Below are positions 60,601-64,000 of a DNA stretch of 64,000 nt, in pieces. Under the pieces are notes generated by a model. It ran no database searches. It was not told the DNA's origin and was given only the letters and a program-made list of their open reading frames with translations. Both the position numbers and the translations under genes were made by a program. Where the stretch lies: contig RPFO01000667.1 of the NCBI GenBank assembly GCA_009746045.1, forward strand, positions 7,217,046 through 7,281,045, read 5' to 3'. Origin of the DNA: Mesostigma viride (lineage: Eukaryota; Streptophyta; Mesostigmatophyceae; Mesostigmatales; Mesostigmataceae). Every line of letters begins with the position of its first letter. The first letter of the stretch is position 1.

Positions 60601-63581
60601 CACCAGTGTTAAAATTCTGCCTTCCCACCTCCCCACCTGCCCTTATGGCCAGAAGAAGGTCTCTGCCATTGCAGGGGGGGAGACAAAAGGGGCGGGAGCA
60701 GGAAAGTATGGATGTGGGAAGGGGATAAGGAGATAAGGACATGGGAAGAGGGTGGGAAGGGTGGCAGCGGCAGCATGTGCAGGGGGGGAAAGGGGGCTCT
60801 GACAGCGGCTGGATTACTACTGTTGGCGGTGGTTTTGCATGGTCCGCCATTCTAGTCTGTCAGCTAAGCCAATGGCTGCAGAAATACTTGAGGAGAAGTA
60901 AATAGCACGGAGACGTTACTAGTTGTGTCACCGCCATAGGAAGCTAATTCATGTGCTGGCCAGGGTCTAGGGCCATAAGCCTTCAAGATGCTGGGCCACG
61001 TAATGAACAGCCCTGTCTGGTGATGCAGGTGCATTGACGTTGCATTTGCGGTGTGAGAGGACCATTTCTAGTTGCCTGCATGCCTTCATTGCCACGTGCT
61101 TGGCATTGTGTGCCCTCTGCTGATGGGAAGCAGGAAGGACACAATGCGCTGCACTGGGCCGCCTTTAACGGCCACCTGGAGGTGGTCAAATACCTGGTGG
61201 AGGAGAAGGGGATGGACGTGGACGCCAAGGACGAGGTAGGGTGTTGGGCTGTGCTTTGTTGTTACACACTAGAGTTAGAACCGATGGACCTGTGCTTGCC
61301 TCTCAACTCCCTGCGAATTTCGTACCTTGGCGCTTAACTTGGGATGCTGTTGGCTTTGGAGTGCGTTGCTCTTGCTCAAGGCAGCGAGGATACTTGAAGT
61401 GGTGCAACGGATCTGCATCAACTGAAGTCTCATGTACAACTTGTCAGTGTGTAACCCCAGCGGGCTCCATGACTTGGTGATTACCTGGGCATGCTGCGTG
61501 TTGCGGTTCGGATCCCCGGCCCTGCGTGAAACAGTATTGCGACATGCCGCTTCATAGAGCTGCTGAGTGGGGCCACCTGGAGGTGGTCAAGTACCTGGTG
61601 GAGGACAAGGGGATGGATCTCAACACCAAAGGCCAGGTAAGTGTCCTGCCAGGCTTGAGGAAGCAGATAGAGGACTTTCTCTCCTTCTTGGCTTGGAAAT
61701 GCTTCTTGGATGCCTTGACACGGCTTTGTGGATGCATTCACAGCTATCTGTGGTCTCATCCCCATTTTTATGCAAAAGCAGGTTGGCCAAAATGCGCTCC
61801 ACTACGCTGCCTCTTGCGGCCACCTGGAGCTGGTCAAGTACCTGGTGGAGGACAAGGGGATGAATGTCGACACCAAGGACAATGTACGTTCATGGGCATC
61901 ATTGCAAAGCCCATGGGCAGCTGTCCAGCCGACTCTGTGCTTGCTTTGGGTCACTGTCCTCCTGCTGTGTAGAAAGTACATGGCATCGTACCGAGTCATG
62001 TGTCTAGCAGTATGCATGGCAAAAGGAAAGTAGGAAAATCTGGTGCCATTAGCAAACCCTGCAACCGCTTTAGATGGGAAAGAATCACAGCATGTTCGGT
62101 TCTTTTTTCCTGTTGATGTCATTTTCTTTGCACTTTTTTGCATGGTGAAGTCTCTTTTGTTTCTGCTGTGTATTTTATGGAGGACGGGAGTCGAAACTTT
62201 GTCAAGAGGGTGAAGAAGATGGATATTCCTGATTTCATCACATGGGACCCAAGCGGTATTTCCTTGAAGTGGCTTTGTCTGACGCAGCTCGTGGCACAAG
62301 TTTTTGTAATGTCAGATTGGCCTGTGCAGCATCCATGAAGCATTTCTATCTGGCAGCTCTGGCATACGTAATCTTGAGATGTTCGTTAACCGTACAACCG
62401 CTCTATTCTGTGGCAAGATTGTGGCATGAAGGTAATATCGCAAGAGTGTCCAAGGGCCACACCATCATCATCATTACTCATCCACATTAGGCTCATGTGG
62501 TCTACGAAGAATACGGCAAAGAAGAACACGGCAACATGCTAGGCAAACTGCAGCTGCTAGAAATAGCTGACATGAAGATAATCTCGCAAGAGTGGCCAGT
62601 TAACGGGCCACACCATCATCATAATTACTCATCCGCTTTAGGCTCAGGTGGTCTACAAGCAATACGGCGACATGCTCTGCCAGCCAAATCGCAGCTGCAA
62701 GAGTTTACTTTATTATAAAGAAAGTGTGTTCAAATAACCAGGATGCTAAGGAAAAAGCCTAATGGAGTTGCATGGGAGCAAAGGCCCTCTGACAGCCATC
62801 GTCATGAGCCCCGCTGGAAGAGATGAGACCCATTTTAGTGACAACCGTAGTGGCTGGAACGATGCCATCTGGTTAGCCCCACCCAACAACCGCATCATTC
62901 CTTACCTGGAATACGGCTGTGCTGGGATAGTGCAAGAAGCACGCTGCCCCTATGCCTGCCTGTAGAAGGGAGCGAGGAGCGCATCTCCCGGCCTTTGGTG
63001 GGGATGGCAGCACTGTTGGGATAGTCGAAGAAGCATGCTGCGACTGTTAGGCCGCCCTTGTGTCTGCCTGTGTGAGGGATTGGTGGGCAGATTACCCCGT
63101 CTGGTAGCAGAATATTTGGTGGGGAGCATGTTTTGCCAAGCAATAACACTACTCGTGCACGGGGCAGACCCGATGATGTGGCATGCTGTCTACCACTGTA
63201 GCACGCACAGGCAAAGAGCCCGCTGTTTCTGGTGTCAAGACGATCATTTGTTAACCCTTACTTCTCGAGGTGGCCCTAACACAACATATCTTCTTAGCAC
63301 ACAACACATTTCACCCCTGATGTGCCTGCTGCCGCCAATCATCCTACCACACACAGCTTGGCAGGACACCCCTGGGCCAAGCCGAGGCAAACAAGCATGT
63401 GGACGTGGCGCACTTCTTGCGTGAGGCCAAAGGGAAGGCGGAGCAGCAAGCGGCGGAAGAGGCCACGGCAAAGGCGGAGCAGCAAGCGGCGGAAGAGGCC
63501 ACAACGAAGGCGGAGCAGCAAGCGGCGGAGGATGCCAGGCAGGATGTGGTGAGTCTGGATGCTACGCTTGGCCGCTTCTAG
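57614..63581 (+). CDS. Ankyrin-repeat protein, one repeat per exon (5' end unresolved)
   Basis: Exons: 57614-57706 or 57710, 58003-58104, 58250-58351, 61134-61235, 61535-61636, 61782-61883 and a last exon 63357-63581. The five full ankyrin exons are each 102 nt, phase 0, and code one 34-residue repeat with N-A-L-H-x-A-A...G-x-L-x-x-V-K-Y-L-V-E-[DE]-K-G-M-[DN]-V. The last exon codes a worn repeat (G-R-T-P-L-G-Q-A, V-D-V-A-H-F-L-R-E-A), three 12-residue A/E/Q/K units and the tail L-G-R-F. The block 57.7-60.2 kb is repeated at 61.2-63.35 kb including introns, so the repeats grew by tandem duplication. Ankyrin arrays bind proteins; no partner can be named. Weak points: no start codon assigned, the first exon's donor is altered, and two genes rather than one are possible. 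Confidence 0.65.
58352..61133 (+). other. Duplicated intron block of the ankyrin locus
   Basis: 58352-60225 aligns in order with 61884-63350 (TTTTTTGCATGGTGAAGTC, CATGGGACCCAAGCGGTA, GAACACGGCAACATGCTAGG and other landmarks), with extra sequence in the left copy (59200-59520 and 59700-59990). 60230-61130 has no partner in the window and no recognised gene. Confidence 0.7.
61884..63356 (+). other. Last intron of the ankyrin gene (duplicate block B)
   Basis: Second copy of the block at 58352-60225; in this copy it ends in the acceptor CCACACACAG of the last exon. The left copy lacks that acceptor and exon. Confidence 0.65.
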
Positions 63582-64000
63582 CCTGAGCGTGCAAGGGCGC
63601 AAAGTCGTACCCCAAGTATTGTTTGCTGCGATGAGGAAAGAAAGCGATTTCTTGGCTGGTCCACAAACAGGTTGGATGAATGTGAGTACGCGATGTGTCC
63701 TTGGACCAACCCTCTTTCTGCTGCAAGGCTTGTGGGTGTCGACCATTGGTCAGAGCTTTGTATGATTTCTCTGGCACAGAGTCAGCAGCTGAGCTGCGGT
63801 CGGCCTTTCATGTCCGCATGTATCCAGGGACCTTACTGGCAAATATCCTGTGCCTGGACGCATCATTGCCAGTTTAAGTAGGACTGATAGCTTTAGATCA
63901 GAAAAGAGTACTGGTTATCCCAAGCTTTCGGCAGGGTTGATGTACCTCCAGGTTGAGTTGCTGGTCACTGAGCACTTTGTCATCTACCCCTTGGTGATAT
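63582..64000 (+). other. 3' flank, start of a possible next repeat unit
   Basis: Resembles 56895-57300. No coding feature is supported up to the window end. Confidence 0.5.

Overview
This is eukaryotic nuclear DNA: genes are split by GT-AG introns, most of the sequence is non-coding, and it is full of micro- and minisatellites and transposable elements. The likeliest source is a green-lineage alga. The S6-kinase-like gene has the two N-terminal blocks I remember from land-plant S6Ks (an acidic L-x-F-x-[ED]-[LV]-F patch and an H-S-[LF]-V-G-P block) and a catalytic domain of the plant type. That assignment is inference; species cannot be told from the window.

Layout. 1-3.4 kb: exons of one ankyrin-repeat gene (+), one repeat per exon, incomplete at the left edge. 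3.36-4.81 kb: a 37-bp satellite. 8.6-13.9 kb: a complete four-exon AGC kinase of the S6K type on the minus strand. 14.7-20.1 kb (+): a six-exon gene for a protein resembling a bacterial/phage family with an H...S-A-G-C motif, possibly an L,D-transpeptidase-like cell-wall enzyme. A second, decayed copy lies at 41.1-45.9 kb. 20.7-22.6 kb: an element with about 315-bp terminal inverted repeats carrying a broken L1-ORF1-like gene. 23.56-33.02 kb: a very young Ty3/gypsy chromodomain retrotransposon nested in a MITE, with an empty copy of the target at 48.0 kb. 35.5-38.8 kb: a TIR element with no recognisable transposase. 46.9-50.0 kb: AT-rich DNA with palindromes and a reverse-transcriptase remnant. 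50.6-53.4 kb: a complete five-exon CDCA7-type zinc-finger gene on the minus strand. 56.5-64.0 kb: a tandemly duplicated ankyrin-repeat locus.

Main observation. In three unrelated genes (S6K, CDCA7-like, H/SAGC protein) the introns hold degraded tandem copies of their own 3' end plus the first bases of the following exon, giving eight decoy acceptor/exon-start copies in five introns. Many introns also carry tandem arrays that are pyrimidine-rich on the coding strand, each with a different unit. Intron growth by tandem duplication across the 3' splice site, plus expansion of pyrimidine tracts, would explain both.

Functional links are limited: S6K is a TOR-pathway kinase, CDCA7 proteins work with the HELLS remodeller in DNA methylation maintenance, and the H/SAGC protein may act on bacterial walls. 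Nothing in the sequence ties these together beyond the divergent arrangement of the kinase and the first H/SAGC gene.
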